Shown: positions 45,395 through 54,605, numbered from the stretch's first letter. The stretch: DNA of 64,000 bases from Micrococcales bacterium KH10 (GCA_900188465.1 FZPE01000002.1:377489-441488); one strand, 5' to 3'. A program made the numbers and translations. Notes: a model not told the origin generated them from the letters alone.

Positions 45395-47029
45395 CTACTT
45401 CACCGTGACGTGCAGGTGGTCGTAGTGCCCACCCGTCACGTTGTCGGGGTCGTGCATCCCGCCGCCGTTGTACGGACGCCAGCTCTCCGCATCGCGCGAG
45501 AGCGACCAGATCTTGCCCTGCCAGATCAGGTACTCGACGCCGAGCGCTTCGGCGTGAGTCTGCATCCACTCGGTGACCTGCCAGCCGTAGTCGAGTTGCT
45601 CGGCGGTCGGGTACTGGCCGATCGCGTTGCCGAACGTCAGATCGCACGCCCTGCCCAGGGGATGCTCCGATTGAGTGCCGGGCCGGGGCGAGTAGCAGCC
45701 CCACCCGGTGTCGGGGAACTGCGCGAGAGTCTGCTCATACAGGTGCAGCATCCGCGCGGTGATCTGCCCATTCGAGGTCGGATCGTCGACCATCCGGTTC
45801 GGGTCATCACCGTCGAACGGGGCCGGGTCACCGGCGGTTCCATTGGTGCCCGCGCAGCCGTTGGGAGGTCCGGTTGAGGCTTCGGGGAGGTCGGCGGCGT
45901 TGTGCTGGTTCAGCCATGCTGCCGGGTCGATCTGTTCGCCGTTGGTGCCGCCGGGTCGGACCTCGAAGTGCAGATGTGCTCCGGTGCTACGTCCACTCGA
46001 TCCGACGTCGCCGATGTGCTGGCCCGCGCGCACGTGGTCTCCGACCGAGACGTGGATGCCGTGCTGCCACATATGTGCGTAGGCGGTGGCGACGCTCTGC
46101 CCGTTGATGGTGTGCTCGACGATGATGAGACCGCCGTAGCCGCCGGAGAACTCGGCCACGGTCACCGTGCCGTCAGCGGCGGCCAGGATGGGGGTGCCGT
46201 CAGCTGCGCCGAGGTCGAGGCCGGAGTGATAGGAGGTCTCTCCGGTGAAGGGGTCGCTGCGATGCCCGAACTCGCTGGTGACGACCCAGGTGCCCTCGGG
46301 CAGCGGGAACACGACCCGCGAGGACTCCGTGACCTGCCCGCCTGTGAGCAGGTAGGGGCCGGTCGCAGCTGCTGGGCCACCGGAGCCGATGAGCGTGTCG
46401 AGGATGGTGGCCGCCACAGGCTCGTAGTTGTTGTACCTGTCGGGGTAGGCCGAGACCTCGACGGCCTGTGCCGCTTCGCCCTTGCCCATCTGCTGCCAGC
46501 CGGGAATGTCGAGAAGGCCAGGCGGCGACGGGTAGTTGGGGCCGTCCGGCCCGCCGTAGAACGCGCGCGCTTGATACGTGGAGTCCATGAGTTCGGCGAC
46601 CGTTCCCCACCCGGACTGCGGACGCATCTGGAACAGACCCAGGCTGTCGTGGTCGCCGCCATTGCCGTCGTTCGGGTAGTCGGCGCTCTCGGGGTAGGCG
46701 GAGGTGTTTGACAGCATCCGCAGGGTGGATTCGGTCAGTGCGGCCATGAGCGCGATCTGGATGCCGTCGCGCCCCACGTCGTCGATGCCGGAACCGATCT
46801 CGATGATGGTGGCCGCGTGCGTGAGTTGCTGCCGGTTCAGCGTGATGGTCTCACCGTTCGCGGTGGTCGCGGTCAACGAGTCGGGGATGTTCCCCACGGT
46901 GATGCCGGAGCCGTTGATCGTGCAGGCGGCGTTCGCGGCGGGGTTCATCAACACCCCGATCCCGACCAGCGCGATGGATGGGCCGAGCAGGAGTAACGCA
47001 GCGAGGGCGATGACTGCTTTCTTCATCAT
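45395..47029 (-). CDS. Tri-domain cell-wall hydrolase (lysozyme-like, M23, ARB_07466-like)
   Basis: A 544-residue exported enzyme that would open peptidoglycan for the transfer channel. It starts MMKKAVIALAALLLLGPSIA, a signal anchor. Residues about 80-200 look like a lysozyme/transglycosylase fold (MAALTESTLRML, then SLGLFQMRPQSGWGT). An M23 metallopeptidase domain follows, with HSGLDLGAADG and GAHLHFEVRPGG giving the Zn ligands. The C-terminal domain with SEHPLGRACDLTFGNAIG and GGHYDHLHVTVK resembles ARB_07466-type D,D-peptidase folds. GGAGGA precedes the tandem ATGs. Confidence 0.9.
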   Translation of the reverse strand: MMKKAVIALAALLLLGPSIALVGIGVLMNPAANAACTINGSGITVGNIPDSLTATTANGETITLNRQQLTHAATIIEIGSGIDDVGRDGIQIALMAALTESTLRMLSNTSAYPESADYPNDGNGGDHDSLGLFQMRPQSGWGTVAELMDSTYQARAFYGGPDGPNYPSPPGLLDIPGWQQMGKGEAAQAVEVSAYPDRYNNYEPVAATILDTLIGSGGPAAATGPYLLTGGQVTESSRVVFPLPEGTWVVTSEFGHRSDPFTGETSYHSGLDLGAADGTPILAAADGTVTVAEFSGGYGGLIIVEHTINGQSVATAYAHMWQHGIHVSVGDHVRAGQHIGDVGSSGRSTGAHLHFEVRPGGTNGEQIDPAAWLNQHNAADLPEASTGPPNGCAGTNGTAGDPAPFDGDDPNRMVDDPTSNGQITARMLHLYEQTLAQFPDTGWGCYSPRPGTQSEHPLGRACDLTFGNAIGQYPTAEQLDYGWQVTEWMQTHAEALGVEYLIWQGKIWSLSRDAESWRPYNGGGMHDPDNVTGGHYDHLHVTVK

Positions 47030-47039
47030 GTCCTCCGTT

Positions 47040-47765
47040 TCAGCGCAGCGGCTGGTCGAGCATCGACAGGCGCAGCAGGTAGCAGGACGGCACCGCACCC
47101 GCCTCGGGTGTGCCGGTCTCGCTCCGGCTGCCGGTCGGCGGGTCGTCGGGTGGGCAGGCGAGGAAGATCGTGAACGCCACCGGGTGCTCAGACGTCACGG
47201 GTTCGTCGTTCCAGATGCCCTCGCGGTGCCGGGTGCCCTCGATCGTGATCGCGGTCGCCCCGACCGGGAGTTGGCCGGGCCGGGCCTGCTCGACTGCCCC
47301 GGCCCACTGCTCGGGCACGTAGGCGTCGGTGATGGTCAGGTGCTGGGTCGTGCTGTACTGGCGCAGATCCACCCAGGTGTCACGCGACGGCAGGTAGGAG
47401 GCGATGTCAGCGGCCAGGCCCGCCTGCTCGTTCCCGGTCGGGTCGCCCACGTCCAGCAGCACGGCGGTGTAGTCCAGCGGCAGGAACCCACTGGCCGTAT
47501 CCCAGGTGAACAGTGCGTGCGCGGCATCGCGCGCGAACTCTTCTGCGTCGGTCGACGGGGTGATCACCGGCAGACGCGGAAGCAACGGGTCGGGGTCGAT
47601 GCGAATCGGCGTCGGTGACCGATCAGGTGACGGGTCGGCGTCGTTCGGGCCGGTCACCAGCCCGTAGATGCCGATCGCGGCCAGGACGAGGAACGCGCCT
47701 CCGGCGCAGACGAAGGAGATCAGTCGGCGGCGGGTGCGGGCGGGATCATCGGGAGTCGTCTTCAT
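47040..47765 (-). CDS. Membrane-anchored transfer protein (VirB8/TcpC-like candidate)
   Basis: A 241-residue protein with a short basic N-terminus (MKTTPDDPARTRRRLISFVC), one membrane helix and an extracytoplasmic mixed alpha/beta domain of about 170 residues. That topology and the position beside the cell-wall hydrolase gene fit a VirB8/TcpC-type scaffold, but there is no motif to prove it. Confidence 0.68.
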   Translation of the reverse strand: MKTTPDDPARTRRRLISFVCAGGAFLVLAAIGIYGLVTGPNDADPSPDRSPTPIRIDPDPLLPRLPVITPSTDAEEFARDAAHALFTWDTASGFLPLDYTAVLLDVGDPTGNEQAGLAADIASYLPSRDTWVDLRQYSTTQHLTITDAYVPEQWAGAVEQARPGQLPVGATAITIEGTRHREGIWNDEPVTSEHPVAFTIFLACPPDDPPTGSRSETGTPEAGAVPSCYLLRLSMLDQPLR

Positions 47766-47810
47766 GACTCCCAGGTGCGCCGCCCGCACACCCGATCAGA
47801 GTCAGAGCGC

Positions 47811-48776
47811 TCAGAGGTGCCTGCGTGGGCTGTCCAACGCCTGCCGTACCGTGCGCAGTTCGTCTGCGAACGTGCTGGTGCCGTCAGCGGTCGCCAGGAA
47901 CGAGGCGATCTGCTCATCGGTGAGATCGCTCGCCAGGATTCCGGCGTCGTAGTGCGTCCACCAGTCGGCAAGCTCGGTCCAGGTGGCGACGAACGCGCGC
48001 ACCGGCCACCGCGCAGGCTCGACCTCACCCGTGACCGGGGCGGGCTTGGTCTGCGCCGCCTGCGCGCGGGCGACTGCCTCACGCGCCACGGCCTCCAGAT
48101 CGGCGTCCTGGCTGGTCGCTTCGGCGACAGCGGCGCGGATGCGCTCGAAGCCGGGATGCACTGGAGCACCGGTGTCGATGCGTTCGACCTCCACTGCCGC
48201 GTCGGCGCGCACCGTGGCGGGCAGGGCGGGGTCGTCGGCGACGTTCCGCAGGTAGTCGATCTTGTCGAGCGTCTTGTACGACGTGCCGCCGGGAATCATC
48301 GCGGCGGCTTGTTCGCTGACGCGCCCGGCCTGCTCTGACGGTGCGGGAAACTTTCCCGCACCGTCCTTTCCGGGCTGGTTGTCCACGCTGAACCGTGTCG
48401 CGGCCTGCCTACGCGCGGCGTCTTCGGCCATCAGGGTCTTCAGTTCCCGGTACAGCGCCGTCTTCTCGCTCGGGGTGAGGTCTTTGTGGAGCATGTTGTC
48501 GTCTTGCTCGGCCAGCAGGTGACCGAGCCTGCCCGAGACGCCCGAGCGCACCCACACGCTCACCGTGCGCCAGCCGAGCAGCTTGATCGCGGCCAGCCGC
48601 CTCGCGCCACACACCAGCGCCCCGTCGATCGTGACCGTCAACGGTTGCAGGAGGCCGTCATGGGCGATCGACTCCGCCAACGCGGTCAGGTCGCCCAGGT
48701 CGGTGCGGTGCCGGTTGCCGACAATGATGGACTCGACGGTGCGGTCGAGTTCGATGTGCCCCGTGTGCCTGCTCAT
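47811..48776 (-). CDS. Element-borne ParB-like nuclease-fold protein
   Basis: A 321-residue protein with the ParB/Spo0J N-terminal domain (ELDRTVESIIVGNRHRTDLG, LAESIAHDGLLQPLTVTIDG, ALVCGARRLAAIKLLGW) and a central LAEQDDNMLHKDLTPSEKTA segment. It is distinct from the chromosomal ParB and has no ParA partner visible in the element. It may regulate or partition the excised circle. It overlaps the preceding stop by 4 nt. Confidence 0.83.
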   Translation of the reverse strand: MSRHTGHIELDRTVESIIVGNRHRTDLGDLTALAESIAHDGLLQPLTVTIDGALVCGARRLAAIKLLGWRTVSVWVRSGVSGRLGHLLAEQDDNMLHKDLTPSEKTALYRELKTLMAEDAARRQAATRFSVDNQPGKDGAGKFPAPSEQAGRVSEQAAAMIPGGTSYKTLDKIDYLRNVADDPALPATVRADAAVEVERIDTGAPVHPGFERIRAAVAEATSQDADLEAVAREAVARAQAAQTKPAPVTGEVEPARWPVRAFVATWTELADWWTHYDAGILASDLTDEQIASFLATADGTSTFADELRTVRQALDSPRRHL

Positions 48777-49621
48777 GACCGGCCCCCACGTTTCGGGGCC
48801 GCGAGCGAGATCATCAGCACGAGATCGTCGTCGCGCAGCAGGACGCGCAGGCTCTCGCCAATCAGCAACCTGAGCAGGATGCCGCGCCCGGCAGCGGTCG
48901 CGGCATACGCCGGGCTGGGGTGCCCGAGCAGCGCTTTCAGCAGCGCCGCCCACGCGGTCGCGTCCACGTCGAGCAGGGCGCGGGCGTGCTTGTCGCGGCG
49001 CAGCGACTCGTAGGCGCTCTGGCGGCTGCCCGCGCGGGCGAGCGCCTGGCAGATGTGCTCGACCCCGGCGCGTGCGACATGCGGGGGCCAGCCCAGCAGC
49101 GTGAACAGTGCGATAGCGTCTTCGACCGCCGAGCCCGCCGAGCAGCACGCCGTCGAGCTCGACGGTTCCTCGGTGCTGAGCGGGTCGGGGTCGGTGACGT
49201 GGAACGCCGAGTGGTAGTCCGTCAGCGGGTTCTCCCGATCCGACAGCCGCTCGGCGTCGTGGAACGCCGAGTAGTGCGGACGCCGTGCTTGATGCACCGA
49301 ACACAACAGGCCCTGCCCGCGTTCCTCGGCGATGCAGGTGATCCGCACCGCGTGGGTCACCACGCCCCACGGGTCGTTCGCGGTGCGGGCGGCCTTGGTG
49401 CGCATCACATCGAACGCGGCACTGGCTGCCTCCCACGGATCGAGGCCGTGCTTGCGAGCCAGCGCCCCGTACTTGTCGGCGGCGTAGACCATCAGGTCAG
49501 CGACCACCGGATCGGACTGCCACACGCCGGGGCCGCCCTCGTGCAATCGGTTCAGCAGGGCACGCAAGCCCTCGCTGCGGGTGAAGTCTTCCGGTTCACA
49601 GAATGCCGTGCGAGTCGTCAT
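48773..49621 (-). CDS. Conserved ICE protein with a faint sigma-like region
   Basis: A 282-residue protein from an ATG 8 nt after AGGAGG. The segment LMVYAADKYGALARKHGLDP, then WEAASAAFDVMRTKAAR and WGVVTHAVRITCIAEERGQG, weakly recalls sigma-70 region 2, but region 4 is not evident. The C-terminal half is helical and includes LLRDDDLVLMISLAAPKRGG. I do not assign a function. Confidence 0.7.
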   Translation of the reverse strand: MTTRTAFCEPEDFTRSEGLRALLNRLHEGGPGVWQSDPVVADLMVYAADKYGALARKHGLDPWEAASAAFDVMRTKAARTANDPWGVVTHAVRITCIAEERGQGLLCSVHQARRPHYSAFHDAERLSDRENPLTDYHSAFHVTDPDPLSTEEPSSSTACCSAGSAVEDAIALFTLLGWPPHVARAGVEHICQALARAGSRQSAYESLRRDKHARALLDVDATAWAALLKALLGHPSPAYAATAAGRGILLRLLIGESLRVLLRDDDLVLMISLAAPKRGGRS

Positions 49622-49712
49622 AATGGCACCTCCTGATGGTGAGGTGCACACGGCTGTCCGCCGTGTCGGGGGCGGTCGGGCGTTCGTTGTCGAGTCATCG
49701 CTACTCACCGCT

Positions 49713-50174
49713 TCACGACTTACCGACCGCAGCCCTCGTCGGCGCGTGGTGCCGGGCACCGTGCCCGAACGCCGACAGCGGCGACAGCCGCCTGGCCCGG
49801 TCACCGAGGTTCCGCAGCCCGGCCACGAGTGGTTCGCGAGCCTTGCGCGCCATCTCGACTTCCATGTCGATGCCCCGCCCGGCCAGTGACGCCGTGTTGC
49901 GGGCGATCAGATCAGTGGGCCGCACCCACTCGATACCGCGCGCCCGGTGTTCCTCGAGCTTCTGCTCGACCTCTGCCGCCTCAGCCGCATCGGCGATCTC
50001 GTCAGTCGCGGCGGTCTCGACCGTGGTGTCCTTGCGCTTGCTCACCTTGGCAGCGGCGACCGCCTCGGGCACCTGCCGAACCTCGCTGCGGACTCCCTGC
50101 ATCTCGGGTTCGGGCACATCCTCGACGCGCCAGTCGTCGTTCCCTCGTGCTTGCTCTTGCGGGTCGGTGTTCAT
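49713..50174 (-). CDS. Hypothetical ICE protein
   Basis: A 153-residue charged protein with an acidic N-terminus (MNTDPQEQARGNDDWRVEDV), a coiled-coil-like middle (ADAAEAAEVEQKLEEHRARG) and a basic C-terminus. AGAGGAAG precedes the ATG, which overlaps the DUF2637 stop (ATGA). No family is recognised. Confidence 0.65.
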   Translation of the reverse strand: MNTDPQEQARGNDDWRVEDVPEPEMQGVRSEVRQVPEAVAAAKVSKRKDTTVETAATDEIADAAEAAEVEQKLEEHRARGIEWVRPTDLIARNTASLAGRGIDMEVEMARKAREPLVAGLRNLGDRARRLSPLSAFGHGARHHAPTRAAVGKS

Positions 50175-50851
50175 GATGTTGTCTTCCTCTCTGTTGTGGT
50201 TTCCGGTTCATCGATCGGCGGGGTGAACCAGCGCCCCACCGTCGAGGCGTGCACGCCGAGCTCGTCGGCGATGGACCTGTTCGACCAGCCGGCCTCCCGC
50301 AGCCGCGCGGCACGCTCACGCCGACTCAGCACCAGCTCCTCTTCTGGATCGGCGTCCGGTTCTGCTTTGAACTCGATCGCAGTCATGGGTTCGGTCACAG
50401 CGGGTAGTTCGGGCGGCGCCTGCGTGGTGCTCGGCGGCGTGGTGGTCGAGCGGGTGAGGACGACGGTGAGGTGCGTGCTGGCAAGCAGCACCAGCGGCGG
50501 CACGGCAGCGACTGTCGCGGCGAGCATGGCAGGCACGCTGGCATCGGCAGCGACGATCGCGTGCAGCGCGTTCGCAGCCACCGACACGAGTGCCCCGCAG
50601 ATCAGCAGCGCCCACGGGTACCAGGCACCCCGGCGACCATCGAGCGCGACGACCGCGATGGTGGAGACCACGATCAGACCGTCCACGAGCAAGGGCCAGA
50701 TCCACGCCTGGCCCGGTGCGATACCCGACCGGGCCGCGAGGTCGGCCAGCGCCATGAACGAGAGCCAGAACGCGCCGATACCGATCAGCACAGTGCCGGT
50801 CGCGGCGGTCACGACCGCCCATCCCCATGCTGGTCGTCGCATGCTCATCAC
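50171..50851 (-). CDS. DUF2637 membrane protein with C-terminal helix-turn-helix
   Basis: A 226-residue protein with four membrane helices, including FWLSFMALADLAARSGI and WIWPLLVDGLIVVSTIAVVA, characteristic of DUF2637. A cytoplasmic tail follows with a helix-turn-helix (RAARLREAGWSNRSIADELG, then VHASTVGRWF). It resembles SpdB/KilB-adjacent proteins of actinomycete conjugative plasmids; the tail suggests a membrane-tethered regulator. The start could be GTG 50851 or ATG 50848. It overlaps the primase gene. Confidence 0.83.
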   Translation of the reverse strand: MMSMRRPAWGWAVVTAATGTVLIGIGAFWLSFMALADLAARSGIAPGQAWIWPLLVDGLIVVSTIAVVALDGRRGAWYPWALLICGALVSVAANALHAIVAADASVPAMLAATVAAVPPLVLLASTHLTVVLTRSTTTPPSTTQAPPELPAVTEPMTAIEFKAEPDADPEEELVLSRRERAARLREAGWSNRSIADELGVHASTVGRWFTPPIDEPETTTERKTTS

Positions 50852-51813
50852 AGCCCCCGGCTACTCGCCGAGACCGGCGGCTCGTTGTGGGTGAACCCGG
50901 AACCCGTCTGGCGTACCGGGGCGCGACGACGCGGCCCGTAGGTGCTGACGTGGCGATACGCCGAACCAACTGTTCGGGTGATCTCGTGCTCGCCCAGCCC
51001 GGACTGGCCCGCTGCCGGGCCGAGCGCGTCAAGCGCTTCGCGAGGCGAGTGACCGTGCTCGGCCATGCGGCACGCGGCCTTGAACAACCCGAGGTTGCGT
51101 TCGCCCTCGGGCCTGCGAGCCACCTGCGAAGCGAGCCGGGCAACGTCCAGCGGCCAGCCACCCGGCGGCTCCGGCGCGGGCACGTACTTCGGGCGCGGAT
51201 CGAGGAAGTCGCGCAGCCGCTGCGCGACCAACGGCGCGACCATCCCACCGGCAACGCCATCGACTCGGTACGAAGTCGGGTGACCGTCGATCGTGCGCAG
51301 TGAGGGCGGCACGATGATGTAGCCGCCGTCACCCCGGAAGTCGATACCCGCGCGACCGACTTGCCATGACCGTTGCTCGCGCTCAGCGTCCGCCGGGTAG
51401 TACAGGTGCCTCCCGCCGGTCGGCGTGGTCACGACCGCCAACGGCTCCGGCAGCAGCCCGGAGCGTCTCGCGCGGCCGTAGGCGGCGTACCCGTCGACCT
51501 TGTGCACATCGACATCGACGACGACCACCCCCGAGACCGCGCCAGTCGGTATGGCGAGGTTCGCGGGAGGTCGCTGCCGCCACCACGCCTCCACCTGCCT
51601 GACATCGGTGGTCGCCTCGTGGAAACCGCGCTCGGGAGTCGGACGCTTCCCACCCGGCGCGCAGGGGAACACCGGCACACCGAGACGGGCCAGCTCGCGA
51701 GCGACAAGCGGCAGCGGCACGTCGCCGTCGAGCCGGGAAAAGACCGCAGCAACCGACGATGCCCGCCGCGCGATCAAACCATGCGCCGCCTCAGCCTCGT
51801 GCACCTCAGCCAT
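50848..51813 (-). CDS. Bifunctional primase-polymerase (Prim-Pol) domain protein
   Basis: A 321-residue protein with an N-terminal Prim-Pol (AEP superfamily) domain: LGVPVFPCAPGGKRPTPERG, the metal-binding VVVVDVDVHKVDGYA, TPTGGRHLYYPA and DFRGDGGYIIVPPS. A helical C-terminal region follows. It would prime replication of the excised or transferred element. AAGGAGG lies 7 nt before the ATG. It is the first gene of the long leftward transfer operon. Confidence 0.9.
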   Translation of the reverse strand: MAEVHEAEAAHGLIARRASSVAAVFSRLDGDVPLPLVARELARLGVPVFPCAPGGKRPTPERGFHEATTDVRQVEAWWRQRPPANLAIPTGAVSGVVVVDVDVHKVDGYAAYGRARRSGLLPEPLAVVTTPTGGRHLYYPADAEREQRSWQVGRAGIDFRGDGGYIIVPPSLRTIDGHPTSYRVDGVAGGMVAPLVAQRLRDFLDPRPKYVPAPEPPGGWPLDVARLASQVARRPEGERNLGLFKAACRMAEHGHSPREALDALGPAAGQSGLGEHEITRTVGSAYRHVSTYGPRRRAPVRQTGSGFTHNEPPVSASSRGL

Positions 51814-52043
51814 CGCCAGACCTCCTTCCGCCCGAGGCCACTCATCAGCGAGTAGCCGTACGACCGTGAGGTACGTCGGGAAGGTCAGGAAGAGGAGACG
51901 GACAAGTTGACGAGACAGTGACCATCAGGCTTCTCGAAGAACCCGACGAGTCCTTACCGGCCTACCAGCCCATCCGTGCTCGAAGCGGCGGGAGGCCGAT
52001 GGTCTGAATGAAGCGGCGCAGAGTTGGCAGATCCGGCACAGCC
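51814..52043. promoter_or_regulatory. Region holding the promoter of the transfer operon
   Basis: A 230-nt non-coding gap between the AraC stop and the primase start. Because the AraC and MFS genes end here and 20 or so genes start, the main leftward transfer promoter should lie in it. I see no clean -35/-10 pair, only a short dyad CGTAC-N9-GTACG near 51860. Confidence 0.35.
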
Positions 52044-52991
52044 TCAGACGGTTTGCGCACCCATCGTGCGGTAGTGGCCTGGGGTGACGCCGACGTACTC
52101 GCGGAAGAGTCTGGTGGCGTGGGAGCGGGAGTGCCAGCCGACCCGCTGCATCGCGGCAGTGACTGTCAGATCGGTCTCCCGCAACAGCTTGGCGAGCTGC
52201 TCGGCGCGGATCATTGTGAGGAACGCCAGCGGGGTCTTGCCGTAAGCCTCCACGAATACGCTGGACAGACGCGACGGAGACAGGTGAACCTCGGCAGCAA
52301 GGTCGTCCAGCGTCCACCGACGTGCAAGCTGCTCTCGCAGCAAGGTGGCAGCCTGCCGGACCTCGACACGCAAGGGCGCGAAGCGGCGATCTCTGGGGAG
52401 CGTGGGTCGGATATGTACTCGCTGAGATGGAGAAATGCGTACTGGCGAGACCTTGATGTAAGGCGAGATCACGTACGCGATCTGGAACCAGAGTGCTTGC
52501 AGCCGCAGGTAGTCGCCCACAGGATGTCCATCGATGCTGAGTCGCACCATCTCATCCACCCACGGCATGAGCATCCCGGTACGATCTTCGCCGAGCCGTA
52601 GGATCTGCGCCGGTTCGGTGTAGATCGTTTCGGCGAACTCTTGCGCGTCGAGTCGATCTTCGAGGTAGGCGGCGTACTGCCAGCGCACCTGGTCGAGCAT
52701 GTAGTCGGTGTCGAGATAGATCGTGGTGACGGTGATGTGGCCCTCTGGCTCCGATCCTGCCAGTACGTTCGCACCGAGCAAGATCACGTCTCCGGGTTTC
52801 ACCGTCTGCTGTCCAAACTCGCTGAACAAGAACGCAGAGCCGTCACGCACCACGATCACCTTGACGCAGTCATACGCCACCGGACCGAGAGGGCGGTGAA
52901 TGGTCGCGGTGCGCGCAACAAAGGGCGCGCCCCGCGACCACCGGTCGGGGCTGACTGACGAGTCGCCGGGCGTCGCCACGGAGCACCTCAT
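52044..52991 (-). CDS. AraC/XylS-family transcription regulator
   Basis: A 315-residue regulator. The N-terminal cupin-like sensing domain (about 20-190) includes VKPGDVILLGANVLAGSEPE. The C-terminal double helix-turn-helix (about 215-315) has RRWTLDDLAAEVHLSPSRLS and the family end motif REYVGVTPGHYRTMG. It follows the MFS exporter gene by 33 nt on the same strand, so the two are probably co-transcribed cargo. The ligand is unknown. Confidence 0.9.
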   Translation of the reverse strand: MRCSVATPGDSSVSPDRWSRGAPFVARTATIHRPLGPVAYDCVKVIVVRDGSAFLFSEFGQQTVKPGDVILLGANVLAGSEPEGHITVTTIYLDTDYMLDQVRWQYAAYLEDRLDAQEFAETIYTEPAQILRLGEDRTGMLMPWVDEMVRLSIDGHPVGDYLRLQALWFQIAYVISPYIKVSPVRISPSQRVHIRPTLPRDRRFAPLRVEVRQAATLLREQLARRWTLDDLAAEVHLSPSRLSSVFVEAYGKTPLAFLTMIRAEQLAKLLRETDLTVTAAMQRVGWHSRSHATRLFREYVGVTPGHYRTMGAQTV

Positions 52992-53024
52992 CGGGAACTT
53001 CGGGATCGGGTTACGACGGCACGC

Positions 53025-54479
53025 TCATGTCCTCGTCTGTTGTTCCTGCGTCATGATTACGATTCGTTGGACAATGGCGGTCGCAAGGCAGAGGCCGATG
53101 ATCGCGAGGCCGCTACTTAGCACATAGGGTGATACACCGTGCAAGGCCGACGCGAAGCCCAGGCCCACGTAGACCGTCACACCTGCGGATCCACCGAGCT
53201 GGTCTGCGGCTCGCTGTACGCCGGATGCGACTCCGGCATCATCGTCGGTGACCTCGGTCACGGCCGCGTACTGCAATCCAACGAGGCCGAAACCCATTCC
53301 TGCGGCGATGAAGAGCATCGCGGGGGTTAGTAGCCAAGCGGGGGCTTCGAGCTGCGCGGCTGCCGCGATCACGATCATGCCTGCCCCTGCGGAACTCAGT
53401 CCCACGACGATGCAAGCACGCGCTCCCCAGCGCCCCAAGAGGCGAGGTACGACGGTCACGGCGACGACTAGTGCCACCGCAAGTGGCAGGAGCAGCAATC
53501 CGGATTCCAGCGGAGAGAGACCGAGTCCATCCTGTAGATAGAACGTGAACAGCAGAAAGGACGTTGAGAGCGCCGCGCTCAACAGTGCAGTCGCAAGATT
53601 TGCTCGCACTCGTGTCCGGTTGCGGAAGAAGGTCAGCGGAACCAGTGGGTTTGCGGCTCGGCGTTCCACCTTGACGAACAATGCAGCGGCGGCTGCCGCT
53701 CCCACCAGGGCAGCGATTGATGACCAGGGCACATCCCCATTGCTGTCCCCGGCCTCCACCACTCCGAAAGCGAACAGCAGCGGTGCGCTCGTCAGCAGAA
53801 TCGATCCGAGAATATCCAACGGTGCGCGCTCCTGTGATCGGTCTCGAGGTAGCAGGGCGGCAGAAGCGATCAGCACGAACAGGACGAACGGAACGGCGAT
53901 GAGGAAGATCCATCGCCACCCGAGATACTCGGTGATGATTCCCGAGAGCACGAACCCCAGCACAAGACCGCAGCTCGCAACCGCAGCCCAGACGCTCAGG
54001 GCGCGGGTGCGCGCCCGCCCTTCGGGAAACAACAGGACGATGGTCGCCATCGCAGCGGGCAGGGCGAGGGCTTCCCCTACACCCTGCAACAACCTTGCAC
54101 CGACGAGTAGCGGAAAGGTCTCCGCGAGGCCCGCCATCAGCGAGGCCGCTCCGAAGATCGCGGTTCCGATGAGCAGAAGGCGGCGGCGGCCGAAGACGTC
54201 TCCCAGACGTCCACCAAGCATCAACAGACCACCGCCTGTGATGGTGTAACCAACGACGACCCATGTCAGGCCGCGCGCATCAACGCCCAGATCGTTGCCG
54301 ATAGAGGGCAGCGCCACGTTGACCACGGTGACGTCGACGGCGATGAGGAATTGCAGGATGGACAGACAAACAAGGACTGCCCAGGAACGAGCGACCGATA
54401 CTTGCGCAGGCCGCGATGAAGAGGTGCTAAAAGACACAGAAAACTCCGTTGCTCGAATGAAGATCGGGCGACCAGACAT
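53025..54479 (-). CDS. DHA2-family MFS multidrug exporter (14 helices), cargo
   Basis: A 484-residue drug:H+ antiporter of the EmrB/QacA type. It has motif D1-like LQFLIAVDVTVVNVALPSIG in helix 1, motif A GGRLGDVFGRRRLLLIG, the helix-4 motif B around LLVGARLLQGVGEAL, and motif C-like SCGLVLGFVLSGIITEYLGW. About 14 hydrophobic segments are present. The first 28 residues are polar and Ser-rich, so a later start is possible. A leader ORF and competing hairpins upstream suggest induction by a translation inhibitor or other ribosome-stalling condition. The actual drug is not predictable. Confidence 0.9.
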   Translation of the reverse strand: MSGRPIFIRATEFSVSFSTSSSRPAQVSVARSWAVLVCLSILQFLIAVDVTVVNVALPSIGNDLGVDARGLTWVVVGYTITGGGLLMLGGRLGDVFGRRRLLLIGTAIFGAASLMAGLAETFPLLVGARLLQGVGEALALPAAMATIVLLFPEGRARTRALSVWAAVASCGLVLGFVLSGIITEYLGWRWIFLIAVPFVLFVLIASAALLPRDRSQERAPLDILGSILLTSAPLLFAFGVVEAGDSNGDVPWSSIAALVGAAAAAALFVKVERRAANPLVPLTFFRNRTRVRANLATALLSAALSTSFLLFTFYLQDGLGLSPLESGLLLLPLAVALVVAVTVVPRLLGRWGARACIVVGLSSAGAGMIVIAAAAQLEAPAWLLTPAMLFIAAGMGFGLVGLQYAAVTEVTDDDAGVASGVQRAADQLGGSAGVTVYVGLGFASALHGVSPYVLSSGLAIIGLCLATAIVQRIVIMTQEQQTRT

Positions 54480-54506
54480 GTCGCACCGAACCGACGATCA
54501 AGCGAC

Positions 54507-54558
54507 GGAACGTGAACTAGATACGGTGAAGAGACGTTCCGCCGCTAGCGGAGCGTCT
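54507..54558 (-). promoter_or_regulatory. Candidate translation attenuator before the MFS exporter
   Basis: Three segments on the leftward transcript can pair in two exclusive ways. Segment 1 (54558-54548, AGACGCTCCGC) pairs with segment 2 (54542-54532, GCGGAACGTCT) over 11 bp with one mismatch and a 5-nt loop containing the leader stop codon. Segment 2 can instead pair with segment 3 (54513-54506, ACGTTCCG) over 8 bp. Ribosome stalling in the leader would favour the second structure, as in known antibiotic-resistance attenuators. Confidence 0.65.
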
Positions 54559-54598
54559 TCGTCACAGCGGCAGCGGCCGCAGCAGAAGCACCTGACAT
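54545..54598 (-). CDS. 17-residue leader peptide of the MFS exporter
   Basis: The ATG at 54598 opens MSGASAAAAAAVTKTLR and stops at TAG 54545, inside the hairpin described above. A TAAGAT -10 box ends 7 nt before the ATG, so the transcript would begin nearly at the start codon. It is followed after 65 nt by the exporter gene. The size and placement are those of regulatory leader peptides. Confidence 0.55.
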   Translation of the reverse strand: MSGASAAAAAAVTKTLR

Positions 54599-54605
54599 GG
54601 CTCCA

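Noticed and set aside
47811-48776. Element ParB-like protein as a true plasmid partition system
   Set aside because: No ParA partner and no repeated parS-like sites were seen nearby, so I only call it ParB-like.
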